DNA of 64,000 nucleotides from AB-629-J13 sp964496365 (GCA_964496365.1 CAZBZK010000001.1:1-64000), one strand, 5' to 3'. Numbered from the stretch's first letter, positions 8,631-18,110 are shown. A program made the numbers and translations. The notes: generated by a model from the sequence alone, not told the origin.

Positions 8631-11465
8631 CTATATTTTAATATATTCTGATTCTAAAAACTGTCCAGTATAAGAATGATCACTTTTAATTAAATCCTCA
8701 GGTGTACCTGAAAACAAAATGTTTCCTCCTTCATCGCCTCCTTCAGGGCCTAAATCAATAATCCAATCTGCACACTTTATCACTTCGAGATTGTGTTCAA
8801 TAACAACAACTGTATTTCCACGGTTCACTAATGTTTGTATCACTTTCAATAACATTCTAATATCTTCAAAATGTAATCCTGTGGTAGGTTCATCTAAAAT
8901 GTACAGCGTTCTGTCATTACTAACCCGGGATAATTCGGAGGCAAGTTTGATTCTTTGGGCTTCTCCCCCTGAGAGAGTGGTTGCCTGTTGACCAAGTCTA
9001 ATATATCCCAATCCCACTTCAAATAACGTGCTGAGTTTTTTATAGACAGGCGGAATGTTTTTAAAAAATTCCAGGGCTTCCTCCACAGACATATTGAGGA
9101 CATCTGAAATAGTTTTCCCTTTGAATTTTACTTCAAGTGTCTCTCGATTATAACGACTTCCATTGCAAGTTTCGCAGGTTACATAAACATCCGGAAGAAA
9201 ATTCATTTCGATTTTGATAATTCCATCTCCTTCACATTCGCCACACCGACCACCTTTTACGTTAAATGAAAATCGTCCAGGTTTATATCCTCTAAGTTTA
9301 GATTCAGGAAGTTGTGTAAACAAATCACGGATATAGGTAAAAACCCCTGTATAAGTAGCTGGATTTGACCGAGGGGTTCGGCCGATTGGTTTTTGATCAA
9401 TATTCACAACCTTATCTAATAATTCTATTCCCTTTAGGTCGGAATAAGGTAAAGGATATTTTCGAGCTCTATGAAGTTTTGTCGCTAATATTGGATATAA
9501 CGTTTCATTCACGAGAGTACTTTTCCCGCTACCGGATACTCCGGTAACCAAAATAAATGTTCCCAATGGAAATGAAACGCTAATGGATTTTAAATTATTT
9601 CCTTTGGCACCCGTTACCATCAGATTTTTTCCATTTCCCTTCCGTCTCCTTTTTGGAACTGCAATTCTCTTTTTTCCTGATAAATATTTTCCAGTGAGAG
9701 ATTTTCGAGCCGTGAGTATTTTTTTGGGTGTGCCTGCAAAAACAATTTCACCACCATGTTCACCTGCACCAGGACCTAAATCTACCAAATAGTCTGCTTC
9801 GACCATGGTTTCTTTATCGTGCTCAACCACTAAGATTGTATTCCCTAAGTCTCTGAGTTTTTTCAGTGTTCTCAGTAATCTTGAATTATCTCGGGGGTGC
9901 AGTCCAATAGAAGGTTCATCCAAAATATACAATACTCCCATCAATTGTGAACCGATTTGAGTAGCCAATCGAATTCGTTGTGCTTCTCCACCAGAAAGGG
10001 TAGATGCCGAACGGTCTAACGTTAAATAATCCAATCCAACATCAAATAAAAAACCTAGCCTCTCACTGATTTCTTTCAAAATTTCCTGGGCAATAAGTTC
10101 ATCTGTTTTGGATAATTTCAGAGCCTTAACAAAATTCAATGCATCTTTTATAGACATTCGTGAAAACGTACCTAGATTCATATCATTAATGGTAACAAAA
10201 AGACTTTCTTTTTTTAGTCTAGTGCCATTGCAAACCGAACAGTCTCTCATGCTCATAAATTGTTCAATCCTTTCTCGAATTGCACTTGATTTTGTTTGGT
10301 TATAACGTCTCATGAGGTTGGGAATAACCCCTTCCCATCCACCGGTATAAGTCCCTGACCAGCGATTGGATTCATAGTGCATTTTCATCTGTTTCTTACC
10401 AGTTCCGAACAATAGAATTTTTCTGGTATCGGATTTTAATCGTTTCCATGGTGTGATAAAATCGAAATGATAATTTCGTGCTAAGCTTTTCAAAATACTA
10501 CCATACCAATTTCCTCTGGGCTGTTCACCCAAAGAGGCGATTGCTCCCTGAACAAGGGATTTTGATACATCCGGTACAATCAATTCCGGATTGATTTCCA
10601 TGTGTGTCCCAATTCCGTCACAGTGAGTACAAGCACCAAACGGTGAGTTGAACGAAAACATTCTGGGGCTGAGTTCTGCCATTGAAATACTACAGTGGGG
10701 ACAGGAAAAATGTTCACTAAAAAGGTGGTTTTTGTCTGGTAATTCATTTACAATAACCAACCCTCTCCCAATTTTTAATGCCAATTCCACTGATTCTGTC
10801 AACCGCTCTTCGCATCCATCTTCGATAACAATTCGATCTACAACTACTTCGATGGTATGTTTTTTGTTTTTTTCTAATTCGGAAACTTCATTTAGTGAAA
10901 AAATCTTTCCATTTACTCTAACCCGTAAAAATCCTTCTCGTTTAATTTCGTCAAATACGCCTTTATGTTGTCCTTTTCTGCCGCTGACTACCGGAGCCAA
11001 CAAACAGATTTTAGTTCCGGTTTTAAAAGATTTGACTGCATCCACAATTTGTTGTACGCTTTGTTTTTGAATATGACGTCCGCATTTCCAGCAGTGAGGT
11101 TTCCCCACATGGGCAAATAACAGTCTGAGATAATCGTGAATTTCGGTAACGGTACCTACCGTGGATCGTGGGTTTCTTGCTGTGGTTCGTTGTTCTATGG
11201 AAATAGCAGGAGATAGTCCTTCAATGGTGTCCATTTCTGGTTTTTCCATCAGTCCGATAAATTGACGGGCATAAGAAGAGAGTGATTCAACATATCGTCG
11301 CTGTCCTTCTGCATAAATGGTATCAAAAGCCAATGATGATTTCCCAGAGCCGGACAATCCCGTAATCACCGTTAGACAATCTCTGGGAATATCCAAATCA
11401 ATGTTTTTTAAATTATGTTTTCTGGCTCCACGGATGATGATTTTTTTTAGTGCGTTTTTACTCAT
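8631..11465 (-). CDS. uvrA: Excinuclease ABC subunit A
   Basis: DNA-damage recognition ATPase of nucleotide excision repair. Two ABC modules: Walker A GLSGSGKSS at 36-44 and GVSGSGKST in the second half, with two LSGGEAQRI signature motifs. The Cys pairs of its zinc modules are present (CWKCGRHI, CPHC...CTHC, CSVCNGTRL, and CGEC...CETCNGSRYN). 944 residues, ATG start. Divergent from the AlgH-family gene. Confidence 0.98.
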   Translation of the reverse strand: MSKNALKKIIIRGARKHNLKNIDLDIPRDCLTVITGLSGSGKSSLAFDTIYAEGQRRYVESLSSYARQFIGLMEKPEMDTIEGLSPAISIEQRTTARNPRSTVGTVTEIHDYLRLLFAHVGKPHCWKCGRHIQKQSVQQIVDAVKSFKTGTKICLLAPVVSGRKGQHKGVFDEIKREGFLRVRVNGKIFSLNEVSELEKNKKHTIEVVVDRIVIEDGCEERLTESVELALKIGRGLVIVNELPDKNHLFSEHFSCPHCSISMAELSPRMFSFNSPFGACTHCDGIGTHMEINPELIVPDVSKSLVQGAIASLGEQPRGNWYGSILKSLARNYHFDFITPWKRLKSDTRKILLFGTGKKQMKMHYESNRWSGTYTGGWEGVIPNLMRRYNQTKSSAIRERIEQFMSMRDCSVCNGTRLKKESLFVTINDMNLGTFSRMSIKDALNFVKALKLSKTDELIAQEILKEISERLGFLFDVGLDYLTLDRSASTLSGGEAQRIRLATQIGSQLMGVLYILDEPSIGLHPRDNSRLLRTLKKLRDLGNTILVVEHDKETMVEADYLVDLGPGAGEHGGEIVFAGTPKKILTARKSLTGKYLSGKKRIAVPKRRRKGNGKNLMVTGAKGNNLKSISVSFPLGTFILVTGVSGSGKSTLVNETLYPILATKLHRARKYPLPYSDLKGIELLDKVVNIDQKPIGRTPRSNPATYTGVFTYIRDLFTQLPESKLRGYKPGRFSFNVKGGRCGECEGDGIIKIEMNFLPDVYVTCETCNGSRYNRETLEVKFKGKTISDVLNMSVEEALEFFKNIPPVYKKLSTLFEVGLGYIRLGQQATTLSGGEAQRIKLASELSRVSNDRTLYILDEPTTGLHFEDIRMLLKVIQTLVNRGNTVVVIEHNLEVIKCADWIIDLGPEGGDEGGNILFSGTPEDLIKSDHSYTGQFLESEYIKI

Positions 11466-11593
11466 TAATTTTGCTTCTGTTAAAAAGAGACAGTCCCCAA
11501 TTTAATTCTTTTAACAAATGTTTAACAAAACTGATTTTCTATTTCGCATTAAGTTTGTTGTGTGTTTTTCTTATTAACTTTATAGCAAAGAAA

Positions 11594-12154
11594 ATGAAGA
11601 ATTCGCTAAAAAATCATATTCTAATTGCCATGCCTCATTTGACAGATCCTTATTTTGGGAAATCTGTGATATTGCTCTGTGACCACACAAAAGACGGTGC
11701 GATGGGTATTGTTGTGAATCGTCCTATTTCGGATCCAGAATTGAAAACCCTTTTTACAACCATTTATCCGGATGGACAAAAATTAATTAATAAAAATTCA
11801 GCCGTTTATTTTGGAGGTCCTGTGATGATAGAAAGAGGTATTGTGCTTCACACTCCTGATTTGTCAATAAAGGGAACTATCAAAATATCCGAGGATTTTT
11901 CATTAACTGCACATAAAGAAATTTTGGAAAATATTGAAGAAAAATCACCTTCCTTACAATTTAAATTGGCAATCGGCCATGCTGGATGGACAAAAGGGCA
12001 GCTTGAACGTGAAATTGAAAACGGAGATTGGTTAATTCAAAATACAAACAGAGATTTTATATTCAACACACCTGACGAACTTATGTGGAAACAAGCCGCC
12101 CTTTCATTTGGGATCAGTCCATCTGAATTTTATGGGCATGGCGGAATCGCATAG
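11594..12154 (+). CDS. YqgE/AlgH family protein (UPF0301)
   Basis: Conserved protein of unknown biochemical role. The family pattern is plain: HILIAMPHLTDPYFGKSVILLC, GAMGIVVNRPI, VYFGGPV, and GHAGWTKGQLEREIENGDWL. The frame is open upstream to 11450, overlapping uvrA, but homology begins at MKNSLKNHILIAMP, so the ATG at 11594 is chosen (186 residues). The upstream part would add an implausible hydrophobic stretch. Divergent from uvrA, with about 130 bases between the start codons. Confidence 0.9.
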   Translation: MKNSLKNHILIAMPHLTDPYFGKSVILLCDHTKDGAMGIVVNRPISDPELKTLFTTIYPDGQKLINKNSAVYFGGPVMIERGIVLHTPDLSIKGTIKISEDFSLTAHKEILENIEEKSPSLQFKLAIGHAGWTKGQLEREIENGDWLIQNTNRDFIFNTPDELMWKQAALSFGISPSEFYGHGGIA

Positions 12155-12231
12155 AATCTGAAGATCGCTACTATCAAAATTTTTTTTTAATCTTCCAAAA
12201 ATAGAACTCTCGATAATGAAAGTTCAATTCA

Positions 12232-13506
12232 ATGGGTTTGTACTTAATGTCTTCCTTTACATTAGCTGACCACAATCATAATTTAAAATTGAACCTCATT
12301 CACGAATTTTTTTGGGGGTTTGGAATGGCATTTCATACTGTGTATGCTGTGGTTCCTCTTTTTTTAAGAGAACTCGGAGCTCCAAACGGTATTGCTGTTT
12401 CGGTAGGCGGAATTTTTTATATCTTGATGGCACTCCCTCAATTAATTGCAGCCATTTTAGGAAGAAACATACGCAAGTTAAAATTTGCAGTAATCATTGT
12501 CCATTCATTGGTCTGGATTCCTATTTTTTTATTAGGATTCACCTTTACATTTGTATTGCCAGAAGGGCAACACGCCTGGAAACTTTATTTAATCATTTTT
12601 TCTTTTTATGGTCTCGGCTTGGGAATCGTTATCCCCATTTGGGCCGATTTTTTAAATGCCGTAACACTGCGAAAGGCGAGGGGAACTTTTTTTGGAGGGT
12701 CCTTTGCCGCAGGAAGTTTTGGAAGTTTTCTTGGAGGAGTGGTTTTAAAAAACATCCTTGAGAGCGATGTCCCCTTTCCTCAAAATTTCGGTTGGGGATT
12801 TTTTATTTTTTGTATATCCACAGTAATCGCTACGGTCGTTTATCTTGGATACCGCATGAACTCCTCAAGGAAAAGGAGAAAACACCTTTCTTTGAACGAT
12901 TTTATTAATTTAACAAAAGAGATCATCAAAGGACATCAAAATTTTCAGAGGTACATTATTTCTCGAATTTTTTATTCTGCCTATTTCCCTGCTATCAGTC
13001 TTTACCCTGTTTTCTGCAAACATAAATTTGATTTTGAAATCAGCGAAGCAGGTACCTTTACAGTCATAAATGTAATTGCCTCTGGAATGGCGAGCTATGT
13101 TGCAGGGAAAATTGGACAACGCTATGGTCACAAAACAGGAATGATCATGTCCTATTCAGCTCATTTTCTTGCAGCAATTTTAGCGTTGTTTTCCCAAAAT
13201 ATGATGTGGGTGTATGGCGTTTTTCTTTGCATTGGAATAGCGAATGGAGCTTTCATGCCGTCTGCCATGAATTTAGTTTATGATTTTTCTGGGGATAAAG
13301 AAAATAAATTATATATGGCGTTAATTGATACGCTTTTAGCTCCTTTTTCTGTATTGTTTTTATTAAGTATAAGCTATTTAACAGAGTTGGGGTATTTTAT
13401 TTATGCATTAATTGGAATTGGTTTAAGTCTTTTTATAGGGTTGGTTTTATTGAGTTTTTGGGTGAAGGACCCAAGAAAGTCGCAAGCCTTTGTTTCTGAA
13501 AATTGA
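12232..13506 (+). CDS. Major facilitator superfamily transporter
   Basis: Inner-membrane secondary carrier, 424 residues, with about twelve hydrophobic segments spread over the length and a basic cytoplasmic loop in the middle (MNSSRKRRKHLSLNDF, about 206-221). Substrate is not evident. A second ATG lies five codons in (12247). Its stop TGA is followed in the same frame by the signal-peptide-like start of the next gene, which is unusual. Confidence 0.85.
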   Translation: MGLYLMSSFTLADHNHNLKLNLIHEFFWGFGMAFHTVYAVVPLFLRELGAPNGIAVSVGGIFYILMALPQLIAAILGRNIRKLKFAVIIVHSLVWIPIFLLGFTFTFVLPEGQHAWKLYLIIFSFYGLGLGIVIPIWADFLNAVTLRKARGTFFGGSFAAGSFGSFLGGVVLKNILESDVPFPQNFGWGFFIFCISTVIATVVYLGYRMNSSRKRRKHLSLNDFINLTKEIIKGHQNFQRYIISRIFYSAYFPAISLYPVFCKHKFDFEISEAGTFTVINVIASGMASYVAGKIGQRYGHKTGMIMSYSAHFLAAILALFSQNMMWVYGVFLCIGIANGAFMPSAMNLVYDFSGDKENKLYMALIDTLLAPFSVLFLLSISYLTELGYFIYALIGIGLSLFIGLVLLSFWVKDPRKSQAFVSEN

Positions 13507-13914
13507 ATTTTATTTCTTGTAATTCTCCTGTGTAATTTTTTTATAATTTCTAAATCATATGCTCAGCTGTGGAAAGCTGACGATAATGATATTGTACATT
13601 CGAATTGTTATTGTCGGAACTATTCTGAGGGAGGATGTCCTTTCGGTGATATGATTCCCGCCGGGACATATCCAATTAGACTTCAGATTAAACAGGGTGG
13701 ATTTTCTGTTTCTTCAACTCACTATGCATCTATTAGTGGATTTTCAATTCATACAACTCGTCATTTACAGCAATGCACCGGTGCCTGTTTTGAAGATGTT
13801 AATCCTGATGAATATGACAATTGGATAGGTGATGGGCTGAATACAGAAAAATGTAATTGGGATGGTGGTGATTGTTGTATAAATAATTCTAATGGAATGG
13901 ATTGTTTATCTTAA
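13507..13914 (+). CDS. Small secreted Cys-rich protein with a Notch/LNR-like motif (start codon unclear)
   Basis: From the base after the MFS stop, the frame encodes a hydrophobic stretch (ILFLVILLCNFFIIS) ending in SYAQLW, a good signal peptidase I site, then a mature domain of about 115 residues. No ATG, GTG or TTG exists before the ATG at 13651, which would discard the signal peptide; ATT at 13507 or CTG at 13528 would keep it. The C-terminus reads WIGDGLNTEKCNWDGGDCC, close to the Lin-12/Notch repeat signature with its Ca2+-binding WxGDG and WDGGDC, but missing the usual middle Cys. Four Cys lie near the start (NCYCRNY, GGC) and middle. Function unknown; LNR likeness is by eye. Confidence 0.6.
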   Translation: MLFLVILLCNFFIISKSYAQLWKADDNDIVHSNCYCRNYSEGGCPFGDMIPAGTYPIRLQIKQGGFSVSSTHYASISGFSIHTTRHLQQCTGACFEDVNPDEYDNWIGDGLNTEKCNWDGGDCCINNSNGMDCLS

Positions 13915-13929
13915 AAATAATTGCTTTAT

Positions 13930-14190
13930 TTATGGATCTGAAACCGGTTCAATAATGACCTCAGGAATCTTCGAACCACAGTCATCAATATTTATAACAA
14001 TTGCGTAACAGGTACTGTCGTCTTCCCATCCATCAGGATACACACTATTAATTCTGTCACAAAAATCGTGGACTACGACACATTCATCTGATCCATCATC
14101 TGAACCGATTATACTTTCACATCCAATAGTGAAAAGCAGTGACAGTGATGTGATCAATAGTGTGGTTGTTTTCATTGTTTTCCTCATCAT
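13930..14190 (-). CDS. Small predicted lipoprotein, Cys-containing
   Basis: 86 residues: basic N-terminus (MMRKTMK), hydrophobic core, and lipobox LFTIGC, so the mature protein is a lipid-anchored peptide of about 60 residues. It is acidic (GSDDGSDE) with four further Cys (CVVV, FCD, TCY, DCG) that could form disulfides. It ends 15 bases from the end of the convergent LNR-like gene. I do not recognise the family. Confidence 0.65.
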   Translation of the reverse strand: MMRKTMKTTTLLITSLSLLFTIGCESIIGSDDGSDECVVVHDFCDRINSVYPDGWEDDSTCYAIVINIDDCGSKIPEVIIEPVSDP

Positions 14191-14277
14191 AGTTTTGCAA
14201 ACGTTTTAGAATTTGAGGCAGGGGTATTTTATATCTTTTTTATGGCTACCACGTTGTTGTTTTCACTTTTAATTCAG

Positions 14278-14442
14278 CTAAAGTATCCCACACTCAAAAG
14301 CTAACGGTTCATACATCAATTCATTTCTACAAATAGCGGTATCATTCTCAGCATATCGAAGCCATGCCTTCACGTTGCTTCGGCAAATAAAAATATGCAT
14401 TGGTAAATCGAGCTTTATAATTTGTAGATTCTTCAGCCCCAT
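14278..14442 (-). pseudogene. Short ORF, possibly a fragment of a HEPN-type protein
   Basis: 54 codons from an ATG at 14442, or 40 from 14400. The stretch NVKAWLRYAENDTAICRNEL resembles the first helix of HEPN domains, which often begin with a Trp-Leu...Ala-Glu-x-Asp pattern. It stops before a HEPN active-site motif and has no clear ribosome site. Part of its first codons come from the dispersed repeat at 14427-14466. The rest of 14191-14473 shows nothing else. Treated as a likely remnant; it may also be non-coding. Confidence 0.25.
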
Positions 14443-14466
14443 AAATCGGGATTAAGAATGACAAAG
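14427..14466 (-). repeat. Dispersed hairpin repeat, left copy
   Basis: Read on the minus strand it begins TGTCATTCTTAATCCCG, has a loop, then GGGG and TGAAGAAT. It shares TGTCATTCT-A-TCCCG, a G-run arm and GAA(T) with the right copy at 17081, in opposite orientation. The two copies flank the cyclase gene. Confidence 0.6.
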
Positions 14467-14473
14467 TAAAGAT

Positions 14474-17074
14474 ATGTCAACAGAAGAAAGAAAATTAGCC
14501 GCCATCGTTTTTACCGACATTGTTGGTTTTACCGAACTCATGGGACAAAACGAAAAGTCCGCAATGGTACTGCTGGAAAAACAAAAACGGTTGCTTCGTC
14601 CCATCATTGAAAACTTCAATGGAGAATGGCTAAAGGAAATTGGTGATGGTACCCTGTCCAGTTTTCCCAGCGCAGTTCAGGCGGTGACCTGTGCGTTAGA
14701 GATCCAACGCATCTTAGACCATGATCCCGAGCTCACCGTACGGATTGGTATTCACATTGGCGACATCATCAAAAAAGACGGAGATGTGTTTGGTGATGGA
14801 GTGAATATTGCATCCCGACTGGAACCCTTGGCCGAGCCGGGAGGAATTTGTGTATCCGAAAGAGTGTACGAAGATATTCGAAACAAACCGGATATCAATT
14901 CTGCTTTTCAGGATGAACAAATGTTAAAAGGACTGGACAGACCCATTAAAGTGTATTCTGTCTTTACAAAAATGGGGGAAGTTCCACCGGAAAAATCTGA
15001 AAAGAGAAAATCAAGTAAAAGCAAAATTCCTTATGTCATAGCAGGGGTAATCATTGGACTACTGGTTACTGTTTTCGGGATAAAACAGTCTGGTGGTTCA
15101 TCGGTTATGGTAACGGCAAATTCTCTGGCAGTGTTCAATTTTGAGAATTTGTCCGAAGAAAATGAGAATGATAGAACCGGGCAAATTCTACAGGAGTTGG
15201 TTATTACCGATTTATCCGATATGGATGAATTAAAAGTGTACAGTTCCCAGCGTTTATTTGATATTCAAAAGCAAATAGGAACAAAAGATTCTCGGTATAT
15301 TGATCCGTCGTTGGCTATGGACATTGCCCGGGAAGCAGGAGCAGCATCTATGATGACCGGAAACATCATTAAAATAGGGAATGCCATTGTGCTCACGTCA
15401 CGGCTGTTAGATGTTAGTGATGGTTCCGTGATAAAATCTCGAAAAGTAGAAGGTACTGACATTTATACCATGGTTGATCAATTGTCATCCTTTGTGATTG
15501 AAGATTTAAACTTAGACATTGTAGAGGCTGTTGATTTGGCAGTAAGTAAAAAAACATCTTCCAGCATGACGGCTTACAATCATTTCATCGCCGGAAACGA
15601 TCTTCTGAACCAGGGCAAATTTAATCAGGCAGTCATCGAATTACAGAAATCGGTGGAAAGGGACCCGTCCTTTAAAAAAGCCCTTTATAAATTAGCCATC
15701 GCCCAATGGTGGGCAACAGGTGTCGAGGTAGCCAGTTCAGATTCCGCCATACTAGTGACCTTAGATAAATATATTGATCTCCCAAATATCAGTGAAGATG
15801 AGAAAAAATTAGGCAAAGGTGTAAAAAATATCGTTTCAAAACAATTCTTAGATGCTCTGGAAACGTTTGAATATCTGGTGGAACTCCATCCTGACAATAA
15901 GGAGTATCAGTACTTGCTGGGAGAGTGTTATTTTCACGGAACTGAAAACACATTAAAGGCTTTGGATGCTTTTGAGGACGCCTTAGGCCTTGATCCTGAA
16001 TTTGAATTGGCTAATATTCACCTGATCGATCTTTACATGTGGGAAAAGCGATATGACAAAACCATTACCCTGCTCGAAAGAGAACTTGAAAAAAATCCTA
16101 AATCGTTAGGAGCTCTTTCAAATTTAGGTATTATCAAATTGCATCAAGGACGTTCCGAAGAAGGCATCGAAATTGCGAATCAAATTTTAGAGATAGATTC
16201 AGCTCATTTTGGTGCAAAGTTTGGTAAAACATTGGGGCTACTTGAATTAAATCGTTTTGATGAGGCAGAACCGCTCATTCTGGATTTAAGAAAAAAATAT
16301 GATAATCACTTACAGTCATTAATGCTGAAAAACGGATTTTATTATCTGCAAGGAAAATTTTTAGAAAGGCGTAAAACACTATTAAAAGTATTCAATGAAA
16401 AATCTCTTGACAAGAAAGATGCAATGAATCGACAGCTGTTGGCAAAAGCGATTCTTTTTGGTGCCTCTGTATCAAAAGATAAAAAAAGCCAAAAAAATAA
16501 CATAATTCAATTTAAAGGCATCAATGACCCTGAAGTAATGCTCTATATTGATTTTTTATATAACATGGCCTGGGCTCATGCAGTTTTGGGGGATTTAGAA
16601 TCTTTTGATCATTATCAAAAAAGAATTCAAAATCTCATTAATGAGAAGGAATTAACCAACTCATGGGAGAAGGACTACATTCCATTAACTTATTTGGATG
16701 CAGCTTATTTTAAACAGGACTGGAAACAGGTTATTACAGAATACAGGAATATCAGCAATTCACGAAGTGGACAAATTTTTAGAGACCTTTGTCGATTAAA
16801 AAAATGTGAAGCTGAGTTTCATTTAAAGAAATATGATATTGCTTTGCTGACGGCTGGGAAAATGGTTTCTCCGGATCAGGATTATAGAACATTCCCATTT
16901 AGTCGCCCTTTCGGTTATTATTGGCAAGGCCGTATTTATGAAGAGATAGAAAAACAAAACGAAGCCATTGCTTCTTATGAAAAGTTGATGGAATTATGGA
17001 AAGATGGAGATGAACGCATCCCTGAACGACGGGACACCATCAAGCGATTGAAGAGGCTGAAAAAGGTTTCGTAA
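14474..17074 (+). CDS. Class III adenylate/guanylate cyclase with membrane anchor and TPR sensor-like region
   Basis: Predicted to make a cyclic nucleotide from a nucleoside triphosphate. N-terminal cyclase domain (residues 5-170): metal-binding Asp15 (VFTDIVGFT) and Asp58 (IGDGT), Lys54 and Asp104 in the base-selecting positions expected for ATP, and transition-state Asn111 and Arg115 (VNIASRLE). All catalytic residues are present. A basic linker and one membrane helix (about 185-203) follow, then a FlgO/TolB-N-like domain (about 215-340) and TPR-like helices to residue 866. This architecture is common in environmental bacteria; the ligand is unknown. It stands alone between inverted repeats. 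Confidence 0.9.
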   Translation: MSTEERKLAAIVFTDIVGFTELMGQNEKSAMVLLEKQKRLLRPIIENFNGEWLKEIGDGTLSSFPSAVQAVTCALEIQRILDHDPELTVRIGIHIGDIIKKDGDVFGDGVNIASRLEPLAEPGGICVSERVYEDIRNKPDINSAFQDEQMLKGLDRPIKVYSVFTKMGEVPPEKSEKRKSSKSKIPYVIAGVIIGLLVTVFGIKQSGGSSVMVTANSLAVFNFENLSEENENDRTGQILQELVITDLSDMDELKVYSSQRLFDIQKQIGTKDSRYIDPSLAMDIAREAGAASMMTGNIIKIGNAIVLTSRLLDVSDGSVIKSRKVEGTDIYTMVDQLSSFVIEDLNLDIVEAVDLAVSKKTSSSMTAYNHFIAGNDLLNQGKFNQAVIELQKSVERDPSFKKALYKLAIAQWWATGVEVASSDSAILVTLDKYIDLPNISEDEKKLGKGVKNIVSKQFLDALETFEYLVELHPDNKEYQYLLGECYFHGTENTLKALDAFEDALGLDPEFELANIHLIDLYMWEKRYDKTITLLERELEKNPKSLGALSNLGIIKLHQGRSEEGIEIANQILEIDSAHFGAKFGKTLGLLELNRFDEAEPLILDLRKKYDNHLQSLMLKNGFYYLQGKFLERRKTLLKVFNEKSLDKKDAMNRQLLAKAILFGASVSKDKKSQKNNIIQFKGINDPEVMLYIDFLYNMAWAHAVLGDLESFDHYQKRIQNLINEKELTNSWEKDYIPLTYLDAAYFKQDWKQVITEYRNISNSRSGQIFRDLCRLKKCEAEFHLKKYDIALLTAGKMVSPDQDYRTFPFSRPFGYYWQGRIYEEIEKQNEAIASYEKLMELWKDGDERIPERRDTIKRLKRLKKVS

Positions 17075-17080
17075 TTAACC

Positions 17081-17130
17081 TGTCATTCTGATCCCGCATA
17101 CAAAGTGTCGGGAGAATAATCTCAAGATTC
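17081..17130 (+). repeat. Dispersed hairpin repeat, right copy
   Basis: Starts 6 bases after the cyclase stop with TGTCATTCTGATCCCG; a short loop is followed by the CGGGA arm and GAATAATCTC. Same element as at 14427-14466 but inverted. A partial third CTGTCATTC lies at 17141. Confidence 0.6.
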
Positions 17131-17160
17131 AATTACTTCTCTGTCATTCACACTTGAATC

Positions 17161-17178
17161 GGATTGCCTGCCGAATCC
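17161..17178. terminator. Possible shared terminator hairpin
   Basis: GGATT / AATCC arms around an 8-base loop, between the ends of the convergent cyclase and FabI-like genes. No strong T-run follows, so this is tentative. Confidence 0.25.
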
Positions 17179-17223
17179 TTAGAGTAAGCAAGAAATCCAG
17201 TATAAAAATCAGATCAACCCAAT

Positions 17224-18006
17224 CTACACCATTCCTGACCGGTGTTCTCCACCATCACAATAAATAATACTGCAATTGATAAAATCCGCTTCCGGTTTCA
17301 TTAAAAGAGAAATGGTATTGGCTACGTCTTCCGGAGTTGTGGTTCTCCGCATGGGATTACGTTTTTTGGTATTCTCTACCCAGTCCTCCCACTTGTCTGT
17401 GATTTTTGTCAGTGCTCTTGTGGGTGTCACTCCTGCCTGTACCGCATTGGCTGTGATTCCGTGTTGTCCCAGTTCCCAACCAATCTGCCGGATGATGGCT
17501 TCCATGGCAACTTTGGCTACACTCACCGGTCCGTAGCCCTCCATTGCAACGTAATTTCCTTCGCTGGTAAGTCCCAAAATTCTGGAACCTTTTCCCAGCA
17601 GGTCCGCTTCATATAATTTCTGTGTCCAATACAACATTGAATTTCCCATAACGTGAACCGTCATATCCATTTGTTTTTGATTTACAGGTTTTTCACCAAA
17701 AAAATTGGTAGTGGTCCCGAAAGCAATGGAATGAAGCAAAAGCTTCACCGACACACCTCCAGTTATTTCTTTAATTTGCGGAATGTATTTGTCCATAGTC
17801 TCCTGTGAAGCAGCATTGGTGTTCCAAAACTCCACCTTACCCCCATTCAAATTAGAAATCTCCTCTTTTGTTTTTTCTGCTTCCTTTTTTAACTCACCTC
17901 TATCCAAGTGAAATCCAATAATTCCATACCCCTGTTCTGCAAGTTTTTTTGCGGTGGCTCCACCGTGACCAGTAGAACATCCTAAAATTAAAGCCCAATT
18001 AGACAT
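17224..18006 (-). CDS. FabI-like short-chain dehydrogenase/reductase (putative enoyl-ACP reductase)
   Basis: 260-residue Rossmann protein. Features of the FabI branch: LLLHSIAFG (as LVHSIAFA in FabI) and a catalytic Tyr-x6-Lys (YGPVSVAK), not the classical SDR Tyr-x3-Lys. The N-terminal nucleotide loop GCSTGHGGATA differs from the usual FabI SIAxxxA pattern, so it is a divergent member. C-terminal IIYCDGGEHRSGM is SDR-like. Diverges from fabA across about 100 bases, suggesting a role in fatty acid synthesis. Substrate is inference. Confidence 0.75.
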   Translation of the reverse strand: MSNWALILGCSTGHGGATAKKLAEQGYGIIGFHLDRGELKKEAEKTKEEISNLNGGKVEFWNTNAASQETMDKYIPQIKEITGGVSVKLLLHSIAFGTTTNFFGEKPVNQKQMDMTVHVMGNSMLYWTQKLYEADLLGKGSRILGLTSEGNYVAMEGYGPVSVAKVAMEAIIRQIGWELGQHGITANAVQAGVTPTRALTKITDKWEDWVENTKKRNPMRRTTTPEDVANTISLLMKPEADFINCSIIYCDGGEHRSGMV

Positions 18007-18110
18007 AGTTACTCCTGTACTTAACTAATTAAAAAATTTATGACTGCGTACAATCTCTGGTGATGTGTCAGTAAATCTATTGTAAATTTAACGATTATCA
18101 AAAGTAAAAA

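Noticed and set aside
10648..11070. 140-codon plus-strand ORF inside uvrA
   Set aside because: Antisense shadow of a well-supported gene; no domain or ribosome site.
11450..11593. N-terminal extension of the AlgH-family gene as a membrane anchor
   Set aside because: It overlaps uvrA's start and homology begins exactly at the internal ATG.
12312..12761. 149-codon ORF inside the MFS gene
   Set aside because: Alternate frame of a clear transporter, Cys/Phe/Arg-rich as expected of a shadow.
13504..13506. TGA readthrough or selenocysteine joining the MFS protein to the LNR-like protein
   Set aside because: The join would put a signal peptide at the C-terminus of a complete carrier, and no SECIS-like hairpin was seen.
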